DNA of 64,000 nt from Struthio camelus (lineage: Eukaryota > Chordata > Aves > Struthioniformes > Struthionidae), in the NCBI RefSeq assembly GCF_040807025.1, contig NC_090943.1, positions 121,099,900 to 121,163,899 of the forward strand. The letters run 5' to 3'. The stretch's first letter is position 1; every line of letters begins with the position of its first letter. The position numbers were made by a program, and so were the translations under genes. Of this stretch, positions 28,001 through 43,000 are shown piece by piece. Under the pieces are notes generated by a model. That model ran no database searches, had not been told where the DNA came from, and was given only the letters and a program-made list of their open reading frames with translations.

Positions 28001-31000
28001 GAAGAGATGACTCCCAGCTCATGGCAACCAAGGGGTGTGGGTACGTGGGCATGCATACAAACACACGAAGAGAACTGCTGCAGAAAAATGGGTTCTTAGG
28101 GCCCACCCATGGGGGGGGGGGGGTGGGGGAGGAGGGCTTCTATGACGCCTTCATCCATGTAGGCCTTTGCGACTGTTGGCTCTAAACTAACTTTGCTGTT
28201 TGAAGTTTCCTCAGCTTTAGACTCTCTCTAAAGACACTTTAGACTTAGTGTCTTTAGGTTCCTGACACTCTTGACCTATTCAGCTCTTAGTGTGCTCCCA
28301 CTTCTATTTTGGGAAAGACCTTAACCAGTCAAGAAAGGAATAATAAAGCTTCCGTCTCTATTTTTTTCAGATCCTTTCTTCAGGGCTTGTTTTTCTTTAA
28401 TCACAAAGAAAAAAAATCACAAGATGAAAGGCAAATCTGCTAGAACACTATGTAATAAATCTCTTCAATTCTGCCTCCTGTAACCAAGCTGAAAGGTAGA
28501 ACACACATCCTTCCTTTAATGCTGTCTTAACTGTATGTTAGGTTGGTTCACCTGTTCATCCTCTCCTGTAGCATCTTTACTACATCTTAGTTAATAGGAA
28601 ATGTAATTGCACAAAAACTCCCAAGAGGCATGTCAACAGCTTTCTCTCAAGAACAAGAGAAACAGAAAGAAGCTATATTTTGAGCATAAACATTATACTA
28701 ACACTTCCTACATGTTTCAACCATATGGCAGAGGGTGCCTGAAAACTCAAAGCTGCCTTCCACCTCTGTGGCCTAGCACTGTTTTTACAAATAAGACCTC
28801 TTGATTTCGAGAAAGCAGTAACATCGCTTGCTACAGCAAACAAATATTTGAAGTGGAAAATCCTTAGCTTTTTGTTTTTACCTAAATGATCAAATATTTA
28901 CCATATGTCATTTCCTAAAGGAAAAAAATATACTATTTGTTAATTTTATGTTAACATTTTAGAATGGAATCTCCAGACCTTCCTAGACACAAATGCATAA
29001 AAAGATGTAACCTCTGCCCTGACAAGTTTACAAAATGAATAGACAAAATAAAGACAGAATCATCTCTAATCTGCAGACAAGACTTAACATATGAATCAGT
29101 CGCTCAGTAAGTCTGTAAGACAGCTAAGAACTAAACGTAAGTTCCTTATTATCCAGTCTAATGCTCCAAAAGACAAAATTATCATCTCCTAGCTAAAAAT
29201 TGCCACTTTTCTTTTCTTCACGTTCTCTGGGTCTGACTTACAGCTTTCAGGAAGAACATGATTTATTTAAATCATTGTTCACTCCGAAAAAGACAAAAGA
29301 GAAATATACAAATACTGACAGGTCACGAAACCCACAGTTAAAAACAACAAAAATGCATACGATTGCACAAAAAACCCCAACATTTCAACACCATTGAATA
29401 TATTTCCAGAGGAATGATGTTTTAGAATATTTGTCAATTTTTAAATAAAAATCGGTGTGTGCAATAAGGTTTTAACTACAATCTACTCCTTGGTTTTGTT
29501 TTTCATGTTTCCTTTTCCCCTCCTCGAGGAAGGTTTCTTAGTGGATACCATCAAAAAGTCCCAGAAAAGCTGTTGATTAAAACTACATGTGCATTTTCTC
29601 ATGCAATGTTAAGTGACTGCTACATCTAGTTTATTGTAGTTTTCAATATAAAAGCTATAAAAGGAATGAACTTTCCTGTCTTTCCTGAGCAGATCTTTAT
29701 TCTTTCCAAGTGTTTCTTACATCAAGAATCTCAAATATCAATAACTTCATAACAAAGCTATGGCTTGCATGTCCAGCACATTTACTTTCCCCAATTCTTT
29801 TTCCAAAAGACAAAGACTTACCAAGACAGATCAAGTGAATAAGAGCCCATAAATAACCGTTTAGATCAAACTGCAATAAAGAACATCTAAATAAATGCAG
29901 GTTCATGTAAGCACACATGTGCATATTTCCTTGCAGTTAAACAAAGCAAGTACAGAGGAAGCTATACTACAAAGAGCAGTGTATCAGAGAACACTAAAGG
30001 TTTCTCTGTTCCTCTGGAGACCAAACATACAGGATAGCTCTCTCCCTTTCAGCAGATGCACATCATTTTAAACAATCTGAGAACATGGACCCCACCATGT
30101 TTATTCTTGCATTGCAGCCATTTTTCATTCAGCAGAACTTATGACTCCTCCTGTACATTTGGACAGACAGTCAGGGATGAGCAAGGGGGTAAGAGGTTTT
30201 TTGTCTCCTTTTCCCTCTCAGCCCCCGAAGCAGCTAAACAGTCTCTCTCCCCATGGCCCTCACTCACTGCTGAACTATGATAGGAGGAAATTTACTCCTA
30301 GATCAAGCAAAAGTGACAGGGAAGAGCATTCCATTTGCTTTTATATACAAACCTTTTCTTAAAAGTATCAAAAAGAATGCTTTAAGTGGATTATCTACCT
30401 CGGGACAAGGCAAGCTCTCTTCACCATCAATGGGGAGAAATAAATATTTTTGAGGGGAATTCATCTGGCATGTTTTATATGTCTACTTTTATTTGAGATG
30501 ATTTATACACCAGAACTACCTACTCTGCCCTATCAACTAGGAAGAATGCTCACAAGGCCAGCTCAGGTTCAACATCATGGATGTCTACATTTGATCAGAT
30601 GCACCCAAATTCCCAGATTTATCAGACATAACTTTATAGATGAACTGAGGTATCTTCATCAAGGACGTAGCCTTCCTAAACTTCCAAGAGACAGGCACCT
30701 CCAAAGAACAGATCTTCAGCAGACTAGACTACTCTCCAGAGGTACCTCCTCCCTCTCTCCAGGGGCTACAGAAAGAGCGTAGAGTGATTACAGAGCTAAC
30801 TTAGGAACCTGCTGAAAGTATGTGCAATAAATTCAGGCCTAAGTGATTTGCTTAAAGCCCTTCTAGAAGTTCAATAAAGGTTTTCCCAGCCTCAGGCTTC
30901 ACCCAAGAGCTCCAGGTCTGCTTAGAGGTTTTACCACAATGCAAACACATTAAAAACAGCAACACCATAACATGGCAACAGACCACACTTACAATTCCTT

Positions 31001-34000
31001 CACAGAACTTAGAGACCACCCTAGCTTACAAGTAAAAGCTGCATCATATATATTCTCCCTTATATACTAACAAGATGTAGACTATCAAGGTCAAACTAGA
31101 GCTGGTTTACAAAGCAGAGCTCACCTGTGTGTCACATAAAGGAAGGCACACTGCTGCTACCAGGAGGAACAATGCACTGTGGGGAAGAGAAAATACAAGA
31201 CCAAAAGCTCATAACCTGGATCTGTACTTCCCAGGGAGTCCGGAGGCTTCCACTCACTTTTACGCTGGTATTTCACTTGTTTCATTTTTATTCCACAAAT
31301 TTAAAGAGTCATTTCTGCTAACAAAATTAATTTTTATATCATGTGTTCTTCATAATTAATACACAGCAAAGTTGCAATGGAGAAAAGTGTCACAAAACAG
31401 CCTCATTAGTGATGCAAACAGGCTTTCTTGCAGGGAGTATTGGTCTTCACTTGCCATCTGGCTTCCCTAGCATGCTTCAGAAACCTAAAAGAAAACCCCT
31501 TTTTATCTATGGATGGCTCCCAGAAAGTTTATTCATTAAATTAAGTGGCCTATTACAACAATTTCAGCAGAAAGAAGCAGAGGTGACTTTCAAGGTTATG
31601 CCCTAACTCCAGAATGCAGACCAAAGTGGGAGCTGGAGGTGTTACACTTAAAGGTACCTTAAGAACAGCACAAGTCCTCCTCTGGTCAGATGGGTCGGGC
31701 TAAATAAATCAAACTGTGGCTGAGTCAGTATTTCTACAGGCTACACTGAGCACACAGAGACAGGATTTCTATGGACTATCATTATTAATGAGTATTTGCT
31801 TTTGCAGTTCATTTTCTGACTTTCTAGCACAGTAGAAGGAAAAGACAGAATAAAGAAGAAAAACTGCTATCCTGGCCTAATAAACCAGTGAGTAAAACAA
31901 GGTCATAGTAAGCCAGATAACAGAAGCAAATGAGAAAAAGTAGGACGACAGAGCATCTAAACACACTGAATAGTAAACCCACATTGTACACTAAGAACAG
32001 TGAAAAAGACTACAAAAATATGAAGAATATCAATTATATGTTCTTCAAGGGGATGGGGGAAGAAAGAAATTTCTAAAATATGAATAGTTGACCTCTGTTT
32101 TTCACTTTCTCCTTTTTGAAGTCTAAACATCCAGGGCCAATAAAGATTTGAGGGTGTGTAGCTTCATTTGAATGATGTCAATAGAACTGGATGTCACCCA
32201 CCTTTTCTTTCTTAGAAAAGACATTTTTAGTTGTTTCCTATCACATTAATTATCTTTCTTACTGTTTAAGATAATCTCCTGGAACTTTAAAACTGAGTTA
32301 TGTCTCCTTCCCACCCCCCCGCCCCCCCCCTTTTTTTTTTAAATTAATATAAGCATTGCTTTTTTTTCCCCCCCCATCAATACTGCTTTTCTGACTTTTT
32401 AAAATTTTTATAAGAAAAAAATATATGTTTAACTAGTTAAAAAAAGGAAATACATTTAAAAAAATTTAATTACTCCTATGTTGCAATTTAGGCTTACTGC
32501 CCACAGGAATGTGTCTTACATTCTTTACTGCTTTGGTGTGCCATTATCTGAAGAAAATACAAGAAGCTGGAGCCAAAACAAGTCTGAATCTGAATCTAGA
32601 GTTTACAACAAAAAAAACACCAACCAAACAAATACTTACCTACAGATTTTCAGAAGAGAGGTCTGCTGTAAAAAAGAAACTGAGATTAAAAAAACAAAAA
32701 GGCAAAAGAGTGCTTTCCCCTTCCATAAACAGGAAAATATCACAGCTGATCTTACTGCAGCAGAAATACTAAACAAAAACAGTGAGCAACATTCCACAAT
32801 CCATTATCTTTGAGTACTGCCAAGCAAATTTAATTTGAAAAAAGACAAAGGTTTACAGATTGGCCTACTCCAACTTCTGATTTATCCTTTCAGACTATTT
32901 GCTCCTGAGTAAACCTAAAACCAGATGTGAATTTTATCTTGACTTTTACCTAAACCGTGTATTGTATGTATTCTAATATTGAGTATTTTTAATTCATTAG
33001 GTACTACCCCAGTCAAATTAGTCTCAGTCTAAACTCAGGAGAGTTTCTGCAATTCTCTGGTCCAATATTATTCCCCAGAGGCTTCCCAGCAAGACCTGGC
33101 TTTGTATTATCCTTCTCCATAGGGCTTTGGTTTTTCAAGGAGAGGAAATCTAGGCATGTGAGCTGAAGGACAACATGGCACACTTTGGAAGGGTCAGCCA
33201 TTGGGGGACAACGTCCCAGGGTGTGCCACAGTACACACTGTTATGCCCCTTGGACATAGCCTTAGGGAGCTCTTGAGTTTATTAGGAGTAGCAAACACTG
33301 GCCATTTGTCTCTCTCCACATACACAACAGAGACAACGAAGGGAATATCCCTTCCACAGCAAGCTACCGGCCTTTGTAGAAAAGAATTTGCCATGAACCA
33401 CTTCCCAGTGCTACCTCACACAGCAGCTTTCCAATCAGACAAACAGAAAAGCATTTCATAGCCTAAGAAGGCGGCTCTCCAATGCAGTTTATGAGAAACA
33501 GACTCTGCTCTTAAAGCAAGCAGGAATTATTCTCCCAACTTTAAAAGGTTTCGGGACACATTCCAAAACATTAAAAAATAGATCCAAAAACTGAATTTTT
33601 TTTTCCTGCATTTCATGTGGAGATGTAATCTACCTATAATTATACAACGTATCAAATGCTAGATATATTATACTGGCTAGATGTAAGGACCCAGTTCTCC
33701 CCCCTTAACTCAAATGATGAAACTCTTACCTATGGCAACAGAGAGAGAGGGGATGTTAATTTTCAAAAGGGGGAAAAACAAAAAGCCTGTCTTAAAAACA
33801 CAGGTCAAATGGTCGATATGCATTTGCGGTGTTTCCTTAACTAAAGGGGAAAATAAAAGGTCAAAATAGATACTTGCCATCAGCAAATCTCTCTGGGACT
33901 CATTAATGACTAGCTATCACAGTAAGCCTACAAGGGCAAACAGTACCAAAGCCAGTAATAAGAGAAAGCCGGTGTCTTGCTATAAGGCAGTTATATCAAA

Positions 34001-37000
34001 GGAGGTATCAATTAATATATCAATTACCTCTTTCTGCACAAACTTCTGGAACCCACAGGTTATAACTTCTGCCGCATTGTGTACTGTAAGGAACATCGGA
34101 ATTGGCTACCATTGGAAGAGAATAAAAAACAGTCTGAATGAACTCTGAACAGTCATGGACACAGGAAGGGGTACTCTAAGGCTAGCTGTCCCAGGGTTGT
34201 TTTTTGTTTGTTAACTGTAAATCCATATCACAGCTCCTAAAAGTGCCTTAGACCCGTCCCAAGAATGGGATCACTATCCCACGACAGAGGCACTTTCATA
34301 TATCTACCTTTAAATCCAGATCCTGCTTGTTTCTCTGACTTTGGGGTGCACACTGTGTTTGTGCAGAGCTACCACAGGGAGATTGTTCCAAGTATACGCT
34401 TCTAGTTTTGCCTCTCCGTTCACATATCTGCACCTTCCATAGGAAACTGTCTTCATTAGTTTTCCCATCTCTGTGGGCTGGTACTAAGAATACGGTGTTA
34501 TTCCTAGCAACAAAACTATGGGTAAGATGATTGTAGGTGGTTGCTTTCAGTTACTACTAAGAATATCTGCCAGCAATTAGGGGAGAAATATAATAGTTCA
34601 CATATGAGTGATGCTGAAATTAGAGCCAACAAGGCATCCGAACACTTTCCTAAAATGAAATCATTAAGAAACAAATCCCAATGATAATGATAACGAGTCA
34701 AACACCTACCACCCCAGGCAGAAATCAGCCACTGATTCCCAAATCTGACTTCCTCCAAATCAGATCCATGGTGTAGCAGAGACTGTCAAAACTAAAGCAA
34801 CCTCCTACCCCAATTTAGGTTACCTAAAAAAATCAAGAGTTTTAGGAAGCACTATTGTGCCTGCTCACAGATAATACTTAATTCACTCTATGCACATAAG
34901 TGGAGAACAAGTTAATACCTCAGGGATGTCCATGCCTCCTAAGCATCAAGTGATATTCTTAAAGACTTGAGTTTGCAAACAGAAATCTGGATTTTTCTGG
35001 ATCTTTTTTCTTTCCCCTCAAGCTGGATAATCATTAATTAGTCATAATGACAAGCATCATGGATCCACAAACAAAAAATGTTACACCAACATAACTCTTA
35101 ACACCTCTAAGTTAGCAAGGAATGAAAACAACACAAACAGCTGAAATGAAGTTGTCAGCTCCTGTTTCACCAGTACTGAAAACCAATTCTCAATCCTGTT
35201 GCTGCACAACTGAGAACATTAAAAAAGAGGTATCTAACACTAGCATTTTGTGCTTGACACGATAATAGGAAATGTAAGGGGAAAAAAATATGTATACAAG
35301 GAAAGTTGACAGCAAAATCTATATTCTTCCTTTTCGGGATCCAATCTGTTGGGGTTTTTCACCCTCCCTCCCCCCTCAGCTTTTGGCTCTTCTAAACGTG
35401 TTTTGAAGCCAACAATGGCTCCAGTTTGCCTAGCTCAGTTAACCTTCTCCGTATGTTTGTTGTCTTTGATGTGACTATTTGTGAGTGGGCTTAATGCTTA
35501 CGAAAAGAAAGGTTTACTGGTTGGGCAGGCAGGGTGAACAGACTCTGTACAAACCTACTCTCACAGTCCTGCATAATTTTGCTAATGCATCACAGTCCAG
35601 AGCTAAGCAGCCCTCCTCTACTGCTAGCCCTGAACTCCTGTGCAGGAGAGACTGCCAGTGTCTCTTGAGAGACAAATGGAGATTAAGACTCTAGTTCTGC
35701 CAGTAAATAGGGAGCGTTTGAAAGCAGGTGCTCGTGGACTTGATCAAAAAGACTTCACATAATGTCTATTTTAGAAGCAGACTCGTTTAATTCAAATACA
35801 CTGCTGTGGTGAGACAATTCAGATACAAGGATCAGGAGAGTCCTTTTTCCGTCTCCATATGCAGTAAAAGCAGTGTAGGCAAAGCTGCTGAAACTAAAGC
35901 TTGCATTTAAGATTGACTTTTGCCCTAGTACAGTGCTCTACATGCCACTATGGCTTGAGACTACTCATCTTTGTGTCTTTCCTCCATGCTAAAAGAGTCA
36001 TAGAATTAGGTCCCTAAATTCCCATCTACGTACAACAAAAAAAGCCGTGCAGAAGTGGAAAGCGCTGCTCAAGAAAGATTTGGGATATATAATCAAAACT
36101 ATTCACACCAGGAAGAGACTCAGGTCTTGTGCCTCTCCAGCACATCTCACCCTCTTCAATGATCACAGAGTAGGGAAAGGAACGAAATAAGGTAACTTAC
36201 AAGAGAACTCAGGAAGATGAAGAAATAGAAGGAGGATGTGATTCATACCTCCTCCACCTCCCAGGTGAGCAGACAGAAAAACTGATGCTGCCAAAGGCTT
36301 GGTTACTGTTTCCAGGCAGTTCTTTCCTTAGGAGATCTCTACTCTGTTTACGCGAGGGAAGCCCAATGGAACTTGCTTTGATAAAGAACCAAGAGGAAGT
36401 CGATGCAATTGCCACGAGACAGCTAATCTGGAGGCATGTGGCTTCTGAGCACATGGCCTTGCTTTCCTCAATATCACCTGAGTCTGAGATCAGGCCCACA
36501 GCCTTGCTTGTGAGATCTCCCATCCTCTTCTGCCCTGCCTTTCCAACAGGATGTTCAAGAAGGGATCACTGCAAGCAGATCCTTGTTGAAAATTCCCATT
36601 TGATCCTTCTTGGGGTTTAGGAGTTGATAGGAGTAACCTGGCTCTGCAGTTAAACTAGGCTGCTTTGACAGAAAGCAGCAGGAACCTACCATAGAATCTG
36701 GTCTTATAGACTGTGTAACAGCAGTATAACACTGAGGTAACAGAACTTTTTTTTTTTTTTTTTTAATTAAAGGAAACAGTGAATCACTTAAGAAAAAAGC
36801 ATCTAGCTTTAATGAAAGCAGATTTGATATCCGCTAAGCTTTTGGTAGGTTATTGTGATTCAAATGAATCAATCTGATTAATCTAGCCATTCCCATAATC
36901 TCTTCCCAACTTTCAATTTATTTCTTCAAACCTTGTAAAGCATCAAAAGCCTCGCACTGAAAGGGTCTCTGTCCTTTTCCTAGAAACATATCCTACTGAT

Positions 37001-40000
37001 CTATGTCCCATTCCCCACTATGCAAAAAGTTACACCTAGTAACTTCGTCAGCTTCTTCCCTGGTGGCACAATTCAGATCTGTTCTGCAAAATACTGAGTG
37101 CTCCAGAGAGATGCTGAGTGCTTTTGACTGTCGCTGAGGTCAGGAAGATCTGAAGGAATTTTGCACCTTTTCATACTGCTCTGCAATTCACAGGATTAGA
37201 CTACTACTCTCGCATAGTCAATAGGTTTTCTTTTCCCCTCCCTGCCCAGGGACAGCATTAAGCCCCTTGTGTGAAGGGAACATTCTTTCTTCATGAGATA
37301 GAGACAATGAAGAACTGATTTCTACTTGTGCATTTCTTACCAGTCTAGACAGTGCCCTGGAGCCAGCATAAATAATGCCCACAAAAAGTACTGAGGCAGG
37401 AAGCCATGACAGGATGTCAGACCTGTGAAAACAATTAAAACCCCATTAATTCACCATATTCGGTTACTTGAAGAATACAACATGCATATAGGTACATCTG
37501 TTTCAAAAGTGTAGGCATTAAATCCCTTGTCTGATTGTTCAGTACTCCTCCCATTTACTAAAGAAGTTGAGACAGAAGTGAATCACTTCATTTAATCACA
37601 GAGTACATGCACTAGCAGAAATGTATTCTTTTACTCTTTCTCTCACTCCTCTCTCTCAAAAATTGTTTAATCTCTTTCATAGCAATTACTACTACTGGTT
37701 TTGAAGGAGAGAAATTTCATTTCAACCGATTTCCTTGACGTAAAAGGAAGAAAAACTGACAAACGAAGGCATAAAATGGTGCACTTGCACAGACAGCACC
37801 CATTTTCACTATGTACAAATACACTTGCCCACCCACACATTCATTTCTCAGCCAGATTTACAAAGAGATTCTTCCTGAAGATCAGATTGTCTCTGTGGGA
37901 GCCTCTCTCTTGAGATTTCTTAATGATATTCCTTTGACTAAGCCAAACTGCTAAAGGCAGTTTGACAACTAATGGAGTAATGAAGTCATCACAGATTGAT
38001 CTGAATTTTTTTCAAGTGATATTTATTGCAGTGGGATCAGGTTTCACTTTTTGAGATGGGGCTTCAAAATTTGCACTTGTCCTTTGTTGACCTCAGTACT
38101 TAAAGGGAAAAAAGGGATCAGGTAGGTGGCAAATTTCAGAAGGAGTAATCTAAGACATTGAGTAAGTCAGGAGAAGAGTGGCAGTGACTTAAAGGCCTGA
38201 TCCAAAGGCTACTGAAGACACTGGTACCTTCACTAACTCTTCCTGAGCTTTGGGCTACAATCAAGAGAGCGTTAGTGAATAATTCCGGCTCTTAGAATAA
38301 AAGTGTGTGCAGTACTTTCATTTGGATCACATTTCCAACTAGCATGAAAGAATCAAAATGCAATTGCAAGTACCGCTACATTATCACATTTCACAGAATA
38401 CAAGAAAAATAGACCACTAAAAGAAAAAAAATTAGACTATGTGAATAAAAATAAAATACATCTGAAGATTTATATAAACATAAGACAAGGGGAAAAACCT
38501 AAACATCATGTTTCCTTTCTCTTCATAGTTTTCAAAGATAGTTGGTCAAAAAAAACAGGGTAGCAAAAATAGAGTATTCTTTAGATCCTTTCACTAGCAC
38601 AAATATTTGCTCTGTTTTTGGGGGACAGTCATTATCATTTCTGAAGAAACACTGTGCCTTTTCAGGTTACTGATTCAACCGGAATTTTGCCAAGACCAGA
38701 TCTAAAACTGTCATACTTCATTACCAACAAATTCATGTCAGGTATCAATCAATCTCTATCAGAATTGGAGTAAAATTGGAGGGGGGGAAAGGAGAGAAAG
38801 GAGGGCGGGAGGTGAAAAGAAGAAACACAGGATGAGAACTGAATTTCCATTTGGGCCATCAAAAAAAAAAAAATCACCTTTTCATGTTCCATACCACTAA
38901 ATTCTAGGAACCCCAAATATGTCCCCATCTCCAATGCAGTAATGTAAAATGTAATGGAAACAAACTTCAGCTGCTTTTCCCATGATGTAAAAGTAGAATT
39001 TTATGCTGCCAAGGGGGAATTTCTGGACTGGAAAAGAATGCATGAGTGTTTGATACAACATATCAGCACTTACAATCTGTCCTGTACATAAACCAATCAG
39101 TAGCTTCTAATGTTGGCAATACAGTGATGTACGTGCAAAGAAAGCAAGCTGAGGGACATAAAAGAACTGACTAGTTGGCCATTATAAAGCTAGATCTAAA
39201 GCTTCCTGAAGTCAATAGGTAGTCTTCCCTAAACCACACTTAAGCTAAGGATCTGAGCTGCTACTTAGCTGCGGGGGAACTGCAAAAGTAATAGAAATAA
39301 AAACAGAACACAGATAATTTGGGTGCCTAGGAGGTTAGGCAGAAGCTGGGTGGCTGAGATTACAGCACTGGAGGCTTTATGTAGATACTATGCATGTTCT
39401 TCTGTGCTCCAGAGAGTTCCTGTTTATGATACGGGTTTGCAGATAGTCACCATCCACCCTCTAGAAGCAAAAAGAACGGTAACAGAGTCCTTGGCAGGTG
39501 GGAAAGCTGAGGGGAAGCAGATGAAAAGCACAATATCCATAAAACCTCAAAGAAATTACTTAACTAACATGTTTTATGGAACTGAGGACCAGTTTTCATT
39601 TGGTCTTTATTGTGAAGTTAATGTCCCCGAGTTTGCCGGGCTCTTTGGACAAAAGCTGGTAATCTCTATGTATTAAAATAATTTTTCTTGGAATAACCTG
39701 AACAAGCTCAGAAAGCATATGAGACCCGTCTGCAAGACAGAAGATACTGAGACTACATGGAAATGAATAAACAAATGGATGCTAGTTAATTTTTTTCAGT
39801 AGAAGTCTAGGGACTGGATATGGTATTTTTAAACTTCCTGCAAGTACAAAAAAAGATAGATCCACAGACCAACATTCTGTGTGTGTGTGGGGGGAGGGGG
39901 GGAAGCATGGTTATACCACAGGGAAAAGGCCTTTGCAGGAGGAAAGAGCTTGAGGGGAAGTTGGAGAGAAGCTTTTGAGAAGCTACCTTTCTGTGTTGTT

Positions 40001-43000
40001 GTGTCTAGGGTGTTTTTTGTTTGCTTGCTTTTTCCTCCTTATATATACATACAGGAGATAGATGCTATGAGTCCAGTTCAGTAAAGCATTAAAGTGTGCA
40101 CTTAATTCTTCTGAAGAAAGACAGATTTAAACTGATGCCTAAGTACTTTGATAAATTACATCCAGAATACATGAATGAATTGTGGTCATTTAATTTGGTC
40201 CACAGTTAATACAGAACACACCTATTCCAGAAGACTGCTGAAAAGGTTTTGCAAAACTTATTTTTATCAGTTTTCCTAGATTATGCTGACATCTAGTGGC
40301 CGGAAATCTCTATCTTCAAAACATAAAATAACTTTTCATCAAAATATTTCTGAGATAAAAACATCTTCAGGAATAGTTCCTTGTCCAGTATTTTCTTTAA
40401 TGCATTTCAGGTCAGGGGGTGGGGAACTTTTTAATCAAAAATCCTAAAGCAAAAGGAAAAAGCTTTCCAAGCTGCAAAGAAAAATTTCTTTGTTTTCGTG
40501 AATTAAGGGAAAAGTACTTTCTCAACTCACAATGAAAAGCTGAATTTAAAAGGACATTACTGATGGCTGTATGCCTTTGCCCTTTGGCTGTACTGTGAGG
40601 ACAAAATATGCATGCATAATAAAAACTTCATAAGAACATATATCACTAACTGACACTAAAGCAAGATTTGGTATCTAATTCTGCTTCTACCAATATTCAT
40701 GACAGCTTTTACTCCGATATCCTCATTTTATCCAAACTGCACTTAAAAGACAGGAAAATAAATTTTGTTTCTGTTTCTAATTTCACTGAGATTTCAAGGG
40801 CGATGTAAGCACGTGCAGGCCTGGTCTCGTTCTTTACACACACATGCACGCATGAAGCACTTTATTCCAAATGAGGAATTTCAGTTTTGCAAATCAACCG
40901 TTTGAATCCCAAAGAGTAAACCCATTAGCTGCCACCAGCTGATACAGAATCACAGAAAAGAATTAGATTAGAAGGGAGCTCTGGCAGTCATCTAGCCCAA
41001 TCCCCTAGCTTCAAAGTTAAATCATGTTGCTCAGGGCATTGTCCAATTAAGAGTCGAGTTCTGAACATCCCCAGGAACAGAGACTGAACTACCACTCTGG
41101 GCATACAACTTATATATCGTAACACTTTGAAATAAAATACCACATTCTGTATAGTGGACTGGATCTGTATGAACATAGAAAAGTCTTCCAGAATATTGTA
41201 CTAACTTGTCACCGCTGTCAGTTCAAGCGGGTGATCTTGATTCATAAAGTACCTTTTAATCTAGAATTTGATTATGATACAGAACCTCTGCATCACTGCA
41301 ATGGCTACTTGCTTTGTGTTTATAAGTGTTTGAGGCAGGAGAGGGTAAATGATTCCCATTTATGGGATACAGCCTTTACACAGAAAAAGATAGATCATCA
41401 CATTCATTGATTTAACTGCACTGAGATTTTGGGGTAGGAGGTGACAACGCCCTCACCTAACAGTACTGAGGCTTTCCTTATGATACTATAATTCAGGGAG
41501 GGGATGCTTACAGTAGACAAATCACTGGGTAAGTTATCCTTCACTAATGGCAACACTTTTTTCTTCACCATAATAAAGTTGAACTTAATCCACTTTATAT
41601 TAATAACCCACTGAAATACGTGTCTCTGAACATTAGACTACAACACAGGATCTAGCCTACGTTTGCGAGGCAGAACATGCAGACACAAACTTACACAGAA
41701 TTTTATGTTTTAGCAAGCTACTGTCTTCCCCAGCCAATATAATTACATCATAACCCACCTACAGGAAAAAAAAAAATACTTAGTAGATACTAAAAACCCC
41801 ACTGTACCTTGAACACAAGCTTATCTCCACCCATCCCAGCTTCCAGGAGACGTGAAGCAGAAGTCCACCAACTAATGTCTGCCATCTGAAATAGAAACAA
41901 AGCAATACTTCTGAATTATTTGTCTTTTTTAACCACAATGAGCATGACCTCAGAAACCCGTTTCCCACAGCACACCCATGACTATAGCTATTTGCCTTTT
42001 CTGCAGTTTACAATGGATGCTCTCTATTCCCCTTTAAATCTTGTGTGGCCTTCATTTCCTCCAGACTTCCTGTCTCTTTGGTGCTTGCCCGCTTCTGTTT
42101 CAAGGGTTGTATAAAGGATCACCTACCACAATGTCCCTGGTTACATTGTTCGTTCTCCATTTTATTGTCTTTTGCCATGCAAGGTTTACAATAACAGTGA
42201 TGTTACAGCCATGATAGTTTAAAGATACAAGTGAGGCAGGGTTTGTCACAGGAGATAAATATCCTTTCACACATAAAAATACACTTTCAGGATTCAAAGA
42301 CTTACTTCAGTTGGACCAACAAGCCCCAAAGATGAGAAGTGTAGACCTGGTAATTTCCAGCATTAACTCTGACTTCTCACAGTAGTTCATGCTCGTCGTA
42401 AATTACAAAGTCCCTAGGACTGAGATCGTTTCCCCCCACCCCATCTTGTGTAGCAAGCACCAAGTGACAAGTCATCAACAATCAAATCATCACATTGCAC
42501 ACAGCCTCTAGTCCAGAGCCTCTAGAGAAAATGTCTTCACAGCAAGATAGCTTTGCACACAAACCATGACACTGATGTTCTTACTGAAAAGGTGTATAAC
42601 AATTGAAAGACTTTCTGCATTGACTTAGGTACCCAATGGCTTAACCCCTCATAAAGAGATTCCTCAGGCCACTACATAAATTGTACGTGAGGCCTTAGAA
42701 AAAGCTTGCAGATAACTTAAAATTACCACTGATGCACACTGAGCTTTTTTATGCTCCAAATACATTATCAGTTTCCTTCTTCTTCGGGTAGTAGTTTTCA
42801 GAGAGGTGTTTCTTGGGTGAAAATCCTTGAACATTTAGCACTGTTCAGACAGAGATACTGTACTGCAGTATTAAAATACATTAACATCTGTAATTGGCAT
42901 GTAAGTGGGTTTGTTAATCCCATTCACACCCACACATTTACCTTATGTAACATTACATACAGTTGGACATTGTGAGAGAAGAGCAAGCTCACTGTCCATA

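Larger units (their letters stand above)
26879..29821 (-). other. TMEM241 introns 9 and 8 (exon 9 lies between at 27727-27772)
   Basis: Holds a 21-bp tandem duplication at 27111, a perfect 11-bp-stem inverted repeat at 28228 and a G-rich tract at 28111. No further exon was seen. Confidence 0.65.
29871..34027 (-). other. TMEM241 introns 7, 6 and 5 (small exons 7 and 6 lie between)
   Basis: Non-coding apart from exons 7 and 6. A low-complexity C/T/A stretch occupies about 32310 to 32465, next to the microexon. Confidence 0.65.

Noticed and set aside
39323-39676. 117-codon open frame on the plus strand
   Set aside because: No recognisable domain and no splice context; lies in a TMEM241 intron on the opposite strand.
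40890-40930. tRNA-like T-loop sequence 'gtttgaatccc'
   Set aside because: No matching acceptor stem, D arm or A-box; chance match.
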